A stretch of 64,000 nucleotides of DNA from Fodinibius salsisoli (GCF_026229185.1 NZ_JAGGJA010000004.1:124001-188000); one strand, 5' to 3'. Positions 17,803-27,064 are shown, counted from the first letter of the stretch. The notes: generated by a model not told the origin, from the sequence alone. A program made the numbers and translations.

Positions 17803-18723
17803 TTAGACGAGTTCGTTTGGATTAATATTATCTTCACCAACGGTAGAGATAAAGATTTCAGTGAGCGAGGGTTCTACGCGCTCAAATTTATAAATTTCAG
17901 CATGATCCATCGCTGTCTTGAGAATCTCTTGGGTATCTTGTCCGTCAAGCACACGAATTTCAGCAAAATTGGTGGAACGGTTGTTAATACGCACATTTTC
18001 CAGCTGATCCAGAAAGCCGTGGTCACCCTCAAATTCTATATTGATGGTATTCTTGCCATAAGAATGCTTGATCTGGCGTAAATTACCCTTGAGGACTGCT
18101 TTGCCATGGTTGAAAAGACAGATATCGTCGCACATCTGTTCCACTTGCTCCATGCGGTGGGTAGAAAAGAGCACTGTTTTTCCTTGCTCACGCAGCTCGA
18201 TGACAATTTCTTTGAGCATCTCGCTGTTGATGGGATCGAGCCCACTAAACGGCTCATCAAAAATATAGATATCCGGATCGTGGGCAATCGTGGCAATAAA
18301 CTGTATTTTTTGGGACATGCCCTTGGAAAGTTCGCCTACCTTCTTATGGAACCAGTCCGCGGCATTGAAACGCTCGAGCCAGTGCCGGGTAGCACGGCGG
18401 GCCTCCTGGAAGGAAAGCCCTTTTAGGCGAGCCAGGTAAATAAGCTGCTCCCCAACGGCCATTTTTTTATAGAGCCCCCGTTCTTCGGGCATATAGCCGA
18501 TCATCTTTTGGGTCTCCGGACTTACGTGGGTGCCGTTGATTGTAATGTCGCCTCCATCAGCAATAATGATGTGGTTAATCATTCGAATGGTGGTCGTCTT
18601 CCCGGCCCCATTGGGTCCCAGGAGTCCAAAAATGCGCCCCTTTTGTACTTCAAAACTTACGTTTTGAACAGCTTTGGTTTGTCCAAACGATTTACTAATG
18701 TCGTTAACTGATATGACCGCCAT
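17803..18723 (-). CDS. ABC transporter ATP-binding protein (NatA-like)
   Basis: This 306-residue ATPase has Walker A LLGPNGAGKTTTIRMI (~residue 35), the Q-loop region IGYMPEERGLYKKM, signature VGELSKGMSQKIQFIATI, Walker B DIYIFDEPFSGLDPI and switch His in LFSTHRMEQVE. A C-terminal extension of about 80 residues (DUF4162-like, FERVEPSLTEIFISTVGE) is typical of NatA-type exporters. The permease gene starts 3 bases downstream, so the two form a transporter. Confidence 0.95.
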   Translation of the reverse strand: MAVISVNDISKSFGQTKAVQNVSFEVQKGRIFGLLGPNGAGKTTTIRMINHIIIADGGDITINGTHVSPETQKMIGYMPEERGLYKKMAVGEQLIYLARLKGLSFQEARRATRHWLERFNAADWFHKKVGELSKGMSQKIQFIATIAHDPDIYIFDEPFSGLDPINSEMLKEIVIELREQGKTVLFSTHRMEQVEQMCDDICLFNHGKAVLKGNLRQIKHSYGKNTINIEFEGDHGFLDQLENVRINNRSTNFAEIRVLDGQDTQEILKTAMDHAEIYKFERVEPSLTEIFISTVGEDNINPNELV

Positions 18724-18917
18724 ACGTAATTATTTGAATTTTACAATATCGTAATATCAATTTCTTGGGCAATTTAGCTGAATTGCTTTTCTTTTCTTTT
18801 CATTTCGGCCCTAAGTTAAAATTTTAAAGCTCAAATCCATGTTGAAAGTACGATTAACTACCCCTTGAGGTTACAAGGAATTATTTAATTAAAAAAGATT
18901 TTGACTGAAGTTTAAAG

Positions 18918-18983
18918 TTTTGATTATTTGGTCTTAACCCAAGAGTTAATAATCAAAGCTGGTTTTTGGCTTTATAGCCAGCT
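18918..18983 (+). promoter_or_regulatory. Two consecutive hairpins in the glgA leader
   Basis: In the 286-base gap before glgA, TTTGATTATT (18919-18928) pairs perfectly with AATAATCAAA (18948-18957), and AGCTGG (18957-18962) pairs with CCAGCT (18978-18983). An alternative inner stem TTAAC/GTTAA lies within the first loop. The second hairpin ends 27 bases before the glgA ATG. They may act in the mRNA leader; no T tract follows, so a simple terminator is unlikely. No known riboswitch consensus was recognised. Confidence 0.4.
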
Positions 18984-19009
18984 ATCAAGGTGTAAAAGAG
19001 TATTTAATT

Positions 19010-20458
19010 ATGAAAATAGTACATCTAAGTGCTGAATGTTATCCCGTAGCAAAGGTAGGCGGTCTTGCTGATGTAGTAGGAGCTTTGCCCAAATATCAGA
19101 TTGACGAAGGAGTATCAGCTTCGGTCATCATGCCTAAATACGCCAACGACTGGATTGAGGATCATCAGTTTAAAACAATTTATGAAGATCACGCTCCGCT
19201 CGGCGATTGGCAGTACAACTACAGTATTCAACGGGAAGAGGATGACACCCTCGGGTTCCCTCTGTATATGGTGGATATTCCCACCCGGTTTAACAGGCCC
19301 GGTATTTATGCCGAGCCACAGAGCGGAACGCCCTACCAAGACGAAATTGAACGGTTTACGGCCTTTCAGGTTGCGGCCCTTGACTGGTTAAGTAGTTTTT
19401 CGGATTCCAAAAAGCCGGATGTCATCCACTGCCACGATCATCATGTGGGACTGATTCCCTTCATGCTTACCAAGTGCGATCGCTACCGGGGGATGCGGGA
19501 CATTCCCACCGTACTGACGGTCCATAATGGGGAATACCATGGGGTGCATCCTCATGAGAAAAAATACCTGTTGCCACGTTACGATCACAAAGATATCGGC
19601 CTGCTTGATTGGGACGGTAAACTCAATTGCCTGGCAGCCGGACTTAAGACCTGTTGGGAGATTACAACGGTTTCTCCTTCATATATGGATGAGTTGAGCC
19701 GTGAAAGCCATGGATTGGAATCCTTATTTAAGGCCGAACAGGAAAAGTCGCGAGGTATTATTAACGGCATCGATACGGATGTGTGGGATCCTAAGACAGA
19801 TCCGATGATTGACTATCCATATACACGAACCAAAATGGCCGAGGGGAAGCGAAAAAATAAGAAAAAGCTTTGTGATCGGTTTGGGTTGGATCCACAATAT
19901 CCCACCATTTCGTATATCGGTCGATTGGCCTATGAAAAGGGAGCAGATCTGTTGCCTGACCTCTTCAGAAGATTCCTGGAATCAACACAGAGTGTAAACT
20001 TTATTGTATTGGGAACGGGCGATCGAAATCTGCACCACCAGTTCGAAGCAATGAGCAGCCGGTTTGTCGGATATTTTGATGCTGCCCTGGATTATAATGA
20101 ACCATTGGCTCATAAGATTTATGCCGGCAGTGACTTTATGATGATGCCCTCGCGGGTAGAGCCCTGTGGATTAAATCAGATGTATTCCATGCGATACGGA
20201 ACCGTTCCCATTGTCCGAACCGTGGGCGGCCTTCGCGATACGGTGGTCGACTTGGGAGCGGAAGATGGCTATGGTATTACCTTCTTTGATTTTTCATTGC
20301 AAGCGGCGGCCGATGCTATTCAAAGAGCCATTGACTTGTACGAGGACGGGAAAGAGATGACGAAAATCCGGAAAAAAGTAATGAATCTGGATTTTTCTTG
20401 GAATGCTTCGGCCAAAGAGTATATTAAGCTATATACAGAACTAACTGCTAAAAAATAA
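19010..20458 (+). CDS. glgA: Glycogen synthase (ADP-glucose type, GT5)
   Basis: This 482-residue protein has the N-terminal ADP-glucose site K-V-G-G-L (residues 15-19: YPVAKVGGLADVVGALPK), the block HCHDHHVGLIPFML and TVHNGEYHG. The C-terminal GT-B half has ISYIGRLAYEKGADLL and SRVEPCGLNQMYSMRYGTVPIVRTVGGLRDTV. It extends alpha-1,4-glucan chains from ADP-glucose. The length is normal for the family. glgC follows 9 bases downstream, so synthesis of the precursor and the polymer are co-transcribed. No branching enzyme is in the window. Confidence 0.96.
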   Translation: MKIVHLSAECYPVAKVGGLADVVGALPKYQIDEGVSASVIMPKYANDWIEDHQFKTIYEDHAPLGDWQYNYSIQREEDDTLGFPLYMVDIPTRFNRPGIYAEPQSGTPYQDEIERFTAFQVAALDWLSSFSDSKKPDVIHCHDHHVGLIPFMLTKCDRYRGMRDIPTVLTVHNGEYHGVHPHEKKYLLPRYDHKDIGLLDWDGKLNCLAAGLKTCWEITTVSPSYMDELSRESHGLESLFKAEQEKSRGIINGIDTDVWDPKTDPMIDYPYTRTKMAEGKRKNKKKLCDRFGLDPQYPTISYIGRLAYEKGADLLPDLFRRFLESTQSVNFIVLGTGDRNLHHQFEAMSSRFVGYFDAALDYNEPLAHKIYAGSDFMMMPSRVEPCGLNQMYSMRYGTVPIVRTVGGLRDTVVDLGAEDGYGITFFDFSLQAAADAIQRAIDLYEDGKEMTKIRKKVMNLDFSWNASAKEYIKLYTELTAKK

Positions 20459-20467
20459 TCTACTTAT

Positions 20468-21748
20468 ATGTCTATGCGTCAATCAACTATTGCTGTTATT
20501 CTGGGAGGCGGTCAAGGAACACGCCTTTTTCCACTTACAAAAATGAGATCTAAGCCGGCGGTACCTATTGCGGGTAAATATCGCTTGGTGGATATTCCTA
20601 TTTCGAACTGTCTAAATTCAGGGATTCGCCGTATTTATGTGTTGACCCAGTTTAACTCGGCATCACTAAATCGGCATATTAAGAATACCTACAACTTCGA
20701 TGTCTTTAGCAGTGGTTTTGTGGATATATTAGCTGCTGAGCAGACTCCTAAAAGCAAAAACTGGTACCAGGGGACGGCCGATGCGGTTCGGCAGTCGATC
20801 CATCATATGGCCAATAAAGATCACAAGCATATCGCTATCTTATCGGGCGATCAGCTGTACCAGATGGATTACCGGAAAATGGTGGCCAAGCATGAAGAGA
20901 ATGATGCTGACCTTACTATCGCAACCATCCCGGTTGTTGCCGAAGACGCCACGGGCTTTGGCATTATGAAGACCAGCGACGGTGGAGAAATTGAAAGTTT
21001 TGTAGAAAAACCCGATAAAGAAGAACTGGAGAAGTGGCAGTCAGAAATGCCGGATAAATTTCAGGAGCAGGGGCGCCACTACCTGGCATCCATGGGGATC
21101 TATATCTTCAAGAAGGGGATACTGTCCGAATTGCTGGATAAGTATGAAGACTCAACCGACTTTGGAAAAGAGATTATCCCCAAAGCTATTGAGACGGATT
21201 ATAAAGTGCAGAGTTATGAATATGATGGCTACTGGACCGATATTGGGACGGTTAAATCATTTTTCAAGGCCAATATTGCACTGACCGACGACCTGCCTAA
21301 ATTTAATCTTTACGACAATGAAGATTTCATTTACACCCGGGCCCGGTTACTGCCCGCCTCCAAGCTGTCGGGAACGACCTTTGACCACTCCCTGTTAGCT
21401 GAAGGCTGCCTGATTGAGGCCAGTCGCATTGAGCGATCAGTTATAGGTATTCGATCACGTATCGGAAAGGGCACAACCATTGAGCATTCCATCATCATGG
21501 GGAACGATTACTTCCGGTCGCGGGAGCAGCTGGAACGCTCAGAGGATGATAAGGAACCGCCCATGGCTATTGGCGAGCGCTGCTTTATTAGTAATGCCAT
21601 CATCGATAAGAACTGTAAGATTGGTAACGATGTGCGCATTGCCGGCGGTGATCATCTTGAAGATGGAGACTACGGCCAATACCACGTAGTGGATGGCATT
21701 GTGATTGTGCCTAAACGATCAGTCATACCGGACGGCACCAAAATTTAA
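20468..21748 (+). CDS. glgC: Glucose-1-phosphate adenylyltransferase (ADP-glucose pyrophosphorylase)
   Basis: This 426-residue protein carries the nucleotidyltransferase motif ILGGGQGTRLFPLT near residue 12, KPAVPIAGKYRLVDIPISNCLNSG, the ATP/active-site region WYQGTADAVRQS, SGDQLYQMDYRKM, GFGIMKTSDGGEIESFVEKP, and a C-terminal left-handed beta-helix (LIEASRIERSVIGIRSRIGKGTTIEHSIIMGNDYF...). It makes ADP-glucose for GlgA, encoded directly upstream, and is usually the allosterically controlled step of glycogen synthesis. Start choice between the first ATG and one two codons later is open. Confidence 0.96.
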   Translation: MSMRQSTIAVILGGGQGTRLFPLTKMRSKPAVPIAGKYRLVDIPISNCLNSGIRRIYVLTQFNSASLNRHIKNTYNFDVFSSGFVDILAAEQTPKSKNWYQGTADAVRQSIHHMANKDHKHIAILSGDQLYQMDYRKMVAKHEENDADLTIATIPVVAEDATGFGIMKTSDGGEIESFVEKPDKEELEKWQSEMPDKFQEQGRHYLASMGIYIFKKGILSELLDKYEDSTDFGKEIIPKAIETDYKVQSYEYDGYWTDIGTVKSFFKANIALTDDLPKFNLYDNEDFIYTRARLLPASKLSGTTFDHSLLAEGCLIEASRIERSVIGIRSRIGKGTTIEHSIIMGNDYFRSREQLERSEDDKEPPMAIGERCFISNAIIDKNCKIGNDVRIAGGDHLEDGDYGQYHVVDGIVIVPKRSVIPDGTKI

Positions 21749-21754
21749 TTTCAT

Positions 21755-21840
21755 GGAGAGTTGAGTAGTGAGTTGTGAGCTTTAGTATTTCGATGAATAC
21801 AAGTCGTTGAAACGACCTCATGGTTCACTACTTAATCTCC
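21755..21840. repeat. Imperfect inverted repeat element after glgC
   Basis: GGAGAGTTGAGTAGTGAG (21755-21772) is nearly complementary to TTCACTACTTAATCTCC (21824-21840). A nested perfect hairpin GTCGT TGAA ACGAC sits inside (21803-21816). The whole folds as a long dumbbell 6 bases after the glgC stop. It may terminate or stabilise the glgAC mRNA, or be a REP-like dispersed repeat. Confidence 0.6.
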
Positions 21841-22135
21841 CATATTTCATTTTAGTGCCCTCCCTGTACTTTTTTTAGCTTACCCATTGTTGATTACTGA
21901 AAAGAAGAGAATGTCAGTAGCATCAGTAACTTTATCAGTTCCTGTCTGAAAGAGGACGGCCAACTGACCTGATGGACAGCTAATCCAACCCCGATCACTG
22001 AAACCGGTTGCTATTAACAGGTTCGAAATGAGGATGTATTTAAATAATAAAATGCAGATGTAGGTGAGGAGAGCTTGCCCCGTCCATCGAGATTGATTGA
22101 TATTTTCCTCTTTGAAGGGGTTAGCTGGCTGACCT
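21841..22135. other. Intergenic region without recognisable genes
   Basis: About 295 bases lie between the dumbbell repeat and the convergent SnoaL-like gene. I see no ORF of note, no tRNA and no clear promoter here. Confidence 0.4.
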
Positions 22136-22525
22136 TTAGAAGTTTATATTAGAATCGTCAATATAGCGGTTGATTAACCAATTATCTTCATCGTCTTGGT
22201 TCCAGAGTACAGTGAAAGTCCCCGAATGAGCCATTGGGTCACCACCGCTATTCGGAGTCATTTTTGAAGTAAATTTTGCTCTTTCAAAAGCCCAATTACC
22301 AGATACTAAAAATCGTTCGTCTGAGATCGAGAAATCATAGGAAAATTTACCGAAAAAAGGTTTAAGCCATTGCCTAAACGCTTTTCGACCGATGATGGGT
22401 TGTTGACCAGGAGGAATCCAAACAGCATCCTCGGCAAGAATATTGGCATATTCATCAATATTCTCGTTATTGACGGCATTAATCCAGTTCTGATGTTGTT
22501 TTATAAGTGAATCTGGTATATCCAT
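22136..22525 (-). CDS. SnoaL/NTF2-like small protein
   Basis: The start is ATG 22525 (the longer frame begins with a TTG), giving 129 residues. The pattern is a cystatin-like NTF2 fold: an N-terminal helix HQNWINAVNNENIDEYANILAEDAVWIPPGQQPIIGRKAFRQWLKPFF followed by strands and a terminal FTVLWNQDDEDNWLINRYIDDSN. Such proteins are often annotated as YybH/SgcJ/ketosteroid isomerase-like; functions vary and cannot be told from sequence. It stands alone, convergent with glgC. Confidence 0.8.
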   Translation of the reverse strand: MDIPDSLIKQHQNWINAVNNENIDEYANILAEDAVWIPPGQQPIIGRKAFRQWLKPFFGKFSYDFSISDERFLVSGNWAFERAKFTSKMTPNSGGDPMAHSGTFTVLWNQDDEDNWLINRYIDDSNINF

Positions 22526-22853
22526 GACCAAAGTGTTTAACAAGTATCAAGCCACCTTTATAATCTTATTCATACGAATAATAAATCATTACAAACGATA
22601 CACATAATATCCAAAGAAGGAGCTATATTATGTGTAGGTTGTAAAATAGTATATATGCATATAAGAATAAGGATTGTTTATACACATAGGGTCGCTGCAT
22701 AGCAGATGTTATGTGAAGTCCATACTGCTCGCCAAGAACACAGATGCATCATTTTAGTTCTGTAATATAGAACGTACCAGAGCTGGGAATTTTTTGTAAA
22801 AGCTCCAGTTCCAGCACAGGGAACCGAAACCGACACGATCAGCGCAAGGGACT
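22526..22853. other. AT-rich intergenic region between two minus-strand genes
   Basis: About 328 bases separate the exonuclease gene from the SnoaL-like gene. It is AT-rich, with short palindromes such as ATATATGCATAT near 22650, but holds no supported gene or RNA. Confidence 0.4.
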
Positions 22854-23567
22854 TCAGGGAGCACTTTCCTGAATTTCTTCCAGTTTACCCATAGCTCGTT
22901 CGTTGAGGTTGTCGAATAATTCTTTATTGATATCTCCCACCGTATATTTCAGATGCAGCCAGACCACGTAGGTCGCCATCACATCTTCGTAGCAATAGTG
23001 CTCTATTTCGGGTAGCTCATCGCGACGAAACATAGCCAGTACTTCATTGCCTTCACCGGTCTGTTTAAAAGGAATATCAATAAGGTAGCCGAGGTGCTTG
23101 AGCTTTGGCCACGAACTGGCCCCGTAATTGCTAAATTCATCCAGCAGGTCAACATTGTCGTTGCTATAACGATATCTGATGTCGTAGTGGTTAAGCCGAT
23201 GGGGCATCTGCAGGCCGTGCTTCATAGCCCGATAGGTTAGCAATGGCAGGTCAAAACCTCGTCCATTGTGGTGGATGAGTCCAAAATCCTTATAAGTGCC
23301 CAGCGCATTAAAGATCTTTTCCAGCCCTTCTTTTTCATCGGTTCCATGCCAGGAGACTTTTTGCTTGGGAGAGCCGGTATTTTCAATCCAGAGGCCTACC
23401 CAGGAGACCATCCGATGGTACATGGGCGGCAGAAATCCGGATGAGTTTCGTGCCAGCTCTTCACTAGCCTGGATCAGAAGGTCATCGTCGTCTTCTTCCG
23501 GATTTTCAATTACATTACGCACAAATTCAAAATCGGGGACGGTTTCAACATCAAAAATAAAATACAT
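22854..23567 (-). CDS. Predicted 3'-5' exonuclease of the PolB-like family
   Basis: This 237-residue protein opens with YFIFDVETVPD, which holds the exo I Asp-x-Glu pair. It has FGLIHHNGRGFDLPLLTYRAMKHG (exo II, with His-Asn-x-x-x-Phe-Asp) and EHYCYEDVMATYVVWLHL (exo III Tyr/Asp). This is the layout of the stand-alone exonucleases related to the proofreading domain of PolB (DNA_pol_B_exo2). It lacks any polymerase domain. The start lies 6 bases after the asparaginase stop, so the two are likely one transcript although the functions are unrelated. Confidence 0.88.
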   Translation of the reverse strand: MYFIFDVETVPDFEFVRNVIENPEEDDDDLLIQASEELARNSSGFLPPMYHRMVSWVGLWIENTGSPKQKVSWHGTDEKEGLEKIFNALGTYKDFGLIHHNGRGFDLPLLTYRAMKHGLQMPHRLNHYDIRYRYSNDNVDLLDEFSNYGASSWPKLKHLGYLIDIPFKQTGEGNEVLAMFRRDELPEIEHYCYEDVMATYVVWLHLKYTVGDINKELFDNLNERAMGKLEEIQESAP

Positions 23568-23573
23568 AAATAA

Positions 23574-24572
23574 CTATTCGGTCAGTTCGCCGGCTATATT
23601 TTGGATAAACTTTTTGCTTACTACACTATTGTCAGCATGATTGCCTAAAAGATACATTAATTTTGTGAGCGTTGCTTCGGTGGTCATATCACCGGCACTC
23701 AGCGCCCCGAGCTGCAGGGCCTGGCGCCCACTCTCATAGTTGGAAAGGTCCACCGCATCATAGGCCGCCTGGGAGGTGAACACGAGCAGGATATCATTCT
23801 CCAGGCACTGCTTAAAAAATGGAATTAAGCTGTAGTCGCCGCTGAGCGGAAAGTTACCGCTGCCAAAGGCTTCAATGACCAGTGCGCGCACGCCCTGCAG
23901 TGGTATCTCCTGCAAAAAAGCCGGATTCAGGTTGGGATAAATTTTGAGCAAAAAGAGTTGGTCCGAAAAGTCCGTTGAAAGTCTGAGCTCTCCGGATGGT
24001 TCCTGAAGATGATTTTGCAGCTCGATGTGCAGGCCGATTTCAGCCAGAGGAGGATAGTTCGGGGATCCGAAAGCATCAAAGTCGCCAATACTAATTTTGG
24101 AGGAACGGTTGCCCCGAAAAACATGGTCGTTAAAACAGATAGCGATTTCCGGAAGATCCATGGTGGCAATTTCAATGGCATTAACGAGATTGCGGCGGGC
24201 ATCACTGCGGATGCTGCTCATGGGTACTTGACTGCCGGTCAGGATAATTGGCTTGTGCGTATTCTGTAGCGCAAATGACAGGGCCGAGGCGGTATAGGCC
24301 ATGGTGTCGGTGCCGTGCAGAACCACAAAGCCGTCATAATTCTGGTACTGCTTGTGGATAAAGGAAGCCAACGCCACCCAGTGTTTGCGATTGATGTCGG
24401 AGCTGTCTTCCATAAAGAGTTTATGGGTATCAACTTTGGCTATCTCCGCAAGTTCGGGGAGCGCTCCGTCAATTAAGTCGGCCCACTTTGAGGCATTGAG
24501 CGTCGGCTTTTGGTCGTCTCCGGAATCCATGGCAATGGTGCCTCCGGTCTGGATTAGCAAAATATTTTTCAT
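23574..24572 (-). CDS. ansA: L-asparaginase, type I (cytoplasmic)
   Basis: This 332-residue protein has no signal peptide. The first catalytic motif QTGGTIAM contains Thr12. The second is FVVLHGTDTMAYTASALSF with Thr88-Asp89, and ILTGSQVPMSSIRSDARRNLVNAIEIA follows. This matches bacterial type I asparaginases (about 330-340 residues), which hydrolyse asparagine to aspartate and ammonia. The first gene of a two-gene minus-strand unit with the exonuclease. Confidence 0.95.
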   Translation of the reverse strand: MKNILLIQTGGTIAMDSGDDQKPTLNASKWADLIDGALPELAEIAKVDTHKLFMEDSSDINRKHWVALASFIHKQYQNYDGFVVLHGTDTMAYTASALSFALQNTHKPIILTGSQVPMSSIRSDARRNLVNAIEIATMDLPEIAICFNDHVFRGNRSSKISIGDFDAFGSPNYPPLAEIGLHIELQNHLQEPSGELRLSTDFSDQLFLLKIYPNLNPAFLQEIPLQGVRALVIEAFGSGNFPLSGDYSLIPFFKQCLENDILLVFTSQAAYDAVDLSNYESGRQALQLGALSAGDMTTEATLTKLMYLLGNHADNSVVSKKFIQNIAGELTE

Positions 24573-24673
24573 ACGGAATAGTATTGGGTAAAGAATGCAA
24601 GCTAATGGTACTAAATTTAGAACAAAGTATTGAGTTCAACTCTTTTTTTGTATTACTTACCTACTGTAAGGAA

Positions 24674-24806
24674 TTTTGCAAAACTATAACATATCTTGTC
24701 ATTCTGAACTTGTTTCAGAATCTCAATAACTTTTTGCAGCCTTTCAAAGGAGATCCTGAAATAAGTTCAGCAAATGATTCAGGATGACAAGTCCGGTTTT
24801 GCAAAA
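24674..24806. repeat. MITE/REP-like palindromic element (~133 bp)
   Basis: The ends are perfect inverted repeats TTTTGCAAAAC (24674-24684) / GTTTTGCAAAA (24796-24806). Inside, CTTGTCATTCTGA...CAGAATCTC (24695-24724) is the inverted copy of 24750-24791, differing mainly by a 12-base insertion in the right arm. The core resembles the TCATTCTGAACTTGTTTCAG-type palindromes that I recall as dispersed in many Bacteroidetes genomes. No ORF is inside. It sits between ansA and the EF-G paralogue. Confidence 0.8.
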
Positions 24807-24920
24807 GTCGTCTATCGATATAACCAAATGGGGAGAGTGATGGTGCAATACCATTTTCAAATATCTGATCTGCCACGGCCATTTATTAATGACAGCCTAC
24901 CCCCGGTACATCTTATATCT

Positions 24921-24937
24921 AAAAGAGGAGGTAATTT
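24921..24937 (+). promoter_or_regulatory. Strong Shine-Dalgarno site of the EF-G paralogue
   Basis: AGAGGAGGTAATTT directly precedes the ATG at 24938; the GGAGG core has an ideal spacing of about 7 bases. Such sites are uncommon in core Bacteroidetes and support the ATG chosen. Confidence 0.75.
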
Positions 24938-27064
24938 ATGAAAGTCTATCCAACATCAAATATCCGAAATGTGGTTCTTTTAGGGCATGCGGGAACAGGA
25001 AAAACAACACTGGCTGAAACGATGCTTTTTGAGTCGGGCTCGAAGAAACGCCGGGGTTCTGTAGTAAAGCGATCAACCTCCTCCGACTATCATGAAATTG
25101 AGCATGAAAAAGGCAAATCCGTATTCAGTACCATGTTGAACTTGGATTGGCGGGGCAATAAAATTAACCTGATCGATACGCCCGGTACCGCTGATTATGT
25201 GGGGGAGGTGGTAGGAGCACTGCGCGTAGCAGATACCGCCATTGTAACACTGAATGCAGAATATGGCATTGAAGTAGGCACGGAACGATACTGGCAGTAT
25301 ACCCAAAAATATAATATTCCATCGTTGTTGATTGTAAATAAGCCGGACAGCAGCCAGGCAAAGTTTCAGCAGTCCGTGGATATGGCCAAAGAGCGGTTTG
25401 GGCGGGGAGTGGTGGTCGTCCAGTATCCTTACAGCGAGGGGGAGGATTTCCATGCTATCATTGATGTTCTGAAGATGACGATGTATGAGTTTCCTAAGGA
25501 TGGAGGCAAACCCGACAAGCTGCCCATCCCGGATTCTCATAAAGCACAGGCTGAGCTGTTGCACAATGAATTGGTGGAGTCGGTGGCAGAAAATGATGAA
25601 GTGTTGCTGGATGTGTATTTTGAGCAGGGCATGTTAACGGAAAGTCAAATGCGAGAAGGATTACAACAGGGACTGCTCAACCGGGATATTTTTCCCCTGT
25701 TTTGTTGTTGTGCGGAGCGGAATATGGGCACGGGGCGGGTCATGGGATTTATTGGTAATGTGACCCCGAATCCACTGGAAGCAAATCCGCCACGCACCAC
25801 GGAAGGTAAGGAAGTCAAGCTCAAGACCGAAGGAGATCCACTCATGTTTGTCTTTAAAGACAGCTCGGAATCGCATGTTGGTGATCTGCTTTATTTTAAG
25901 GTATATGGCGGAACGCCTTCACCAGGCATGGATTTGCTTAATCACTCTACCGGCAATACGGTCCGACTCTCAAGCTTGTACCTGGTGAATGGTCCCAAAC
26001 GGAATGAAATTGCCAAGGTTAATACGGGCGATATCGGGGCCGCTGTGAAGCTGAAAGACACCAATGTTAATGATATTTTGCATATCAAGGGGGAAGATAT
26101 TGATATAGAGCCCATCCATTTTCCTGAACCGATCATAAGGACGGCCATTAAATTGAGAAGAGAGGGGGAGGAGGATAAACTGGGGACGGCATTGCATCAG
26201 CTGCAGCGCGAGGATCCTTCTCTGCAAGTAGAGCACAGCCAGGAACTGAAACAGGTAATTATCCATGGGCAGGGTGAAGAGCACCTGGCGGTCATCGAGT
26301 ATGCGCTTCGAAATCGCTATAACCTTGAGTTTGATTTTGTTCAGCCGCGCATTCCCTATCGAGAGACGATCACCAAAGCTGTCCGGGCTCACTACAAGCA
26401 TAAAAAGCAGTCGGGCGGCGCAGGACAATTTGCCCAAGTATCACTGCTGATTGAACCCCTGCGCGAGCATATGCCGGAACACAGTGACCTCAAAGTCCGG
26501 GATACACAGGAGATAGATCTGGATTGGGGAGGGAAGCTTATTTTCAGGAATTGCATCGTCGGTGGGGTTATTGACAATCGTTTTATGCCGGCCATTTTAA
26601 AGGGCATCATGGAGAAAATGGAAAATGGTCCGCTGAGTGAATGCCGCGTCCGGGATGTGAGGGTTTCAGTTTATGACGGATCCATGCATTCAGTGGATTC
26701 CAATGATGCGGCCTTTCGTACAGCTGGCCTGATGGCGTTCAAACAGGGTTTTATGGAGGCCGCCCCCAAACTGATGGAGCCCATTTATACGATAGAGGTA
26801 ACCGTCCCTGCCGACTATATGGGCGATGTGATGAGCGACATCAGTACCCGTCGGGGACAAATTTTGGGCATGGATTCCGAGGGATCAATCCAAAAGATCA
26901 AGGCCCAGGTTCCGCTTGAAGAGCTGGACCACTACGCAACACGCCTTAAGTCCATAACACAGGGGAGTGCAGGGTATATGCGTACGTTCTCGCATTATGG
27001 AGAAGTGCCCCGAGATATTCAGCAAGGGGTTATACAACAGACAGAGGCGCAACAGTTATTGTAG
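24938..27064 (+). CDS. Elongation factor G paralogue (EF-G2-like translational GTPase)
   Basis: This 708-residue protein has the five-domain EF-G layout. G1 is GHAGTGKT (residues 16-23), G3 DTPG (80-83) and G4 NKPD (134-137). Domain IV shows RIPYRETITK and KKQSGGAGQFAQVSLLIEP, and domain V ends with MSDISTRRGQILGMDSEG. The switch I region (EIEHEKGKSVFSTMLNLDW) lacks the RGITI sequence of housekeeping EF-G, which is typical of EF-G2 paralogues whose GTPase or translocation role is altered. It stands alone and not in the str operon (no rpsL, rpsG or tuf nearby). The exact function is uncertain. Confidence 0.9.
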   Translation: MKVYPTSNIRNVVLLGHAGTGKTTLAETMLFESGSKKRRGSVVKRSTSSDYHEIEHEKGKSVFSTMLNLDWRGNKINLIDTPGTADYVGEVVGALRVADTAIVTLNAEYGIEVGTERYWQYTQKYNIPSLLIVNKPDSSQAKFQQSVDMAKERFGRGVVVVQYPYSEGEDFHAIIDVLKMTMYEFPKDGGKPDKLPIPDSHKAQAELLHNELVESVAENDEVLLDVYFEQGMLTESQMREGLQQGLLNRDIFPLFCCCAERNMGTGRVMGFIGNVTPNPLEANPPRTTEGKEVKLKTEGDPLMFVFKDSSESHVGDLLYFKVYGGTPSPGMDLLNHSTGNTVRLSSLYLVNGPKRNEIAKVNTGDIGAAVKLKDTNVNDILHIKGEDIDIEPIHFPEPIIRTAIKLRREGEEDKLGTALHQLQREDPSLQVEHSQELKQVIIHGQGEEHLAVIEYALRNRYNLEFDFVQPRIPYRETITKAVRAHYKHKKQSGGAGQFAQVSLLIEPLREHMPEHSDLKVRDTQEIDLDWGGKLIFRNCIVGGVIDNRFMPAILKGIMEKMENGPLSECRVRDVRVSVYDGSMHSVDSNDAAFRTAGLMAFKQGFMEAAPKLMEPIYTIEVTVPADYMGDVMSDISTRRGQILGMDSEGSIQKIKAQVPLEELDHYATRLKSITQGSAGYMRTFSHYGEVPRDIQQGVIQQTEAQQLL

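Noticed and set aside
22790-22840. Hairpin around GAGCTGG/CCAGTTC as terminator between the SnoaL-like and exonuclease genes
   Set aside because: Stem is bulged and no T tract follows on either strand.
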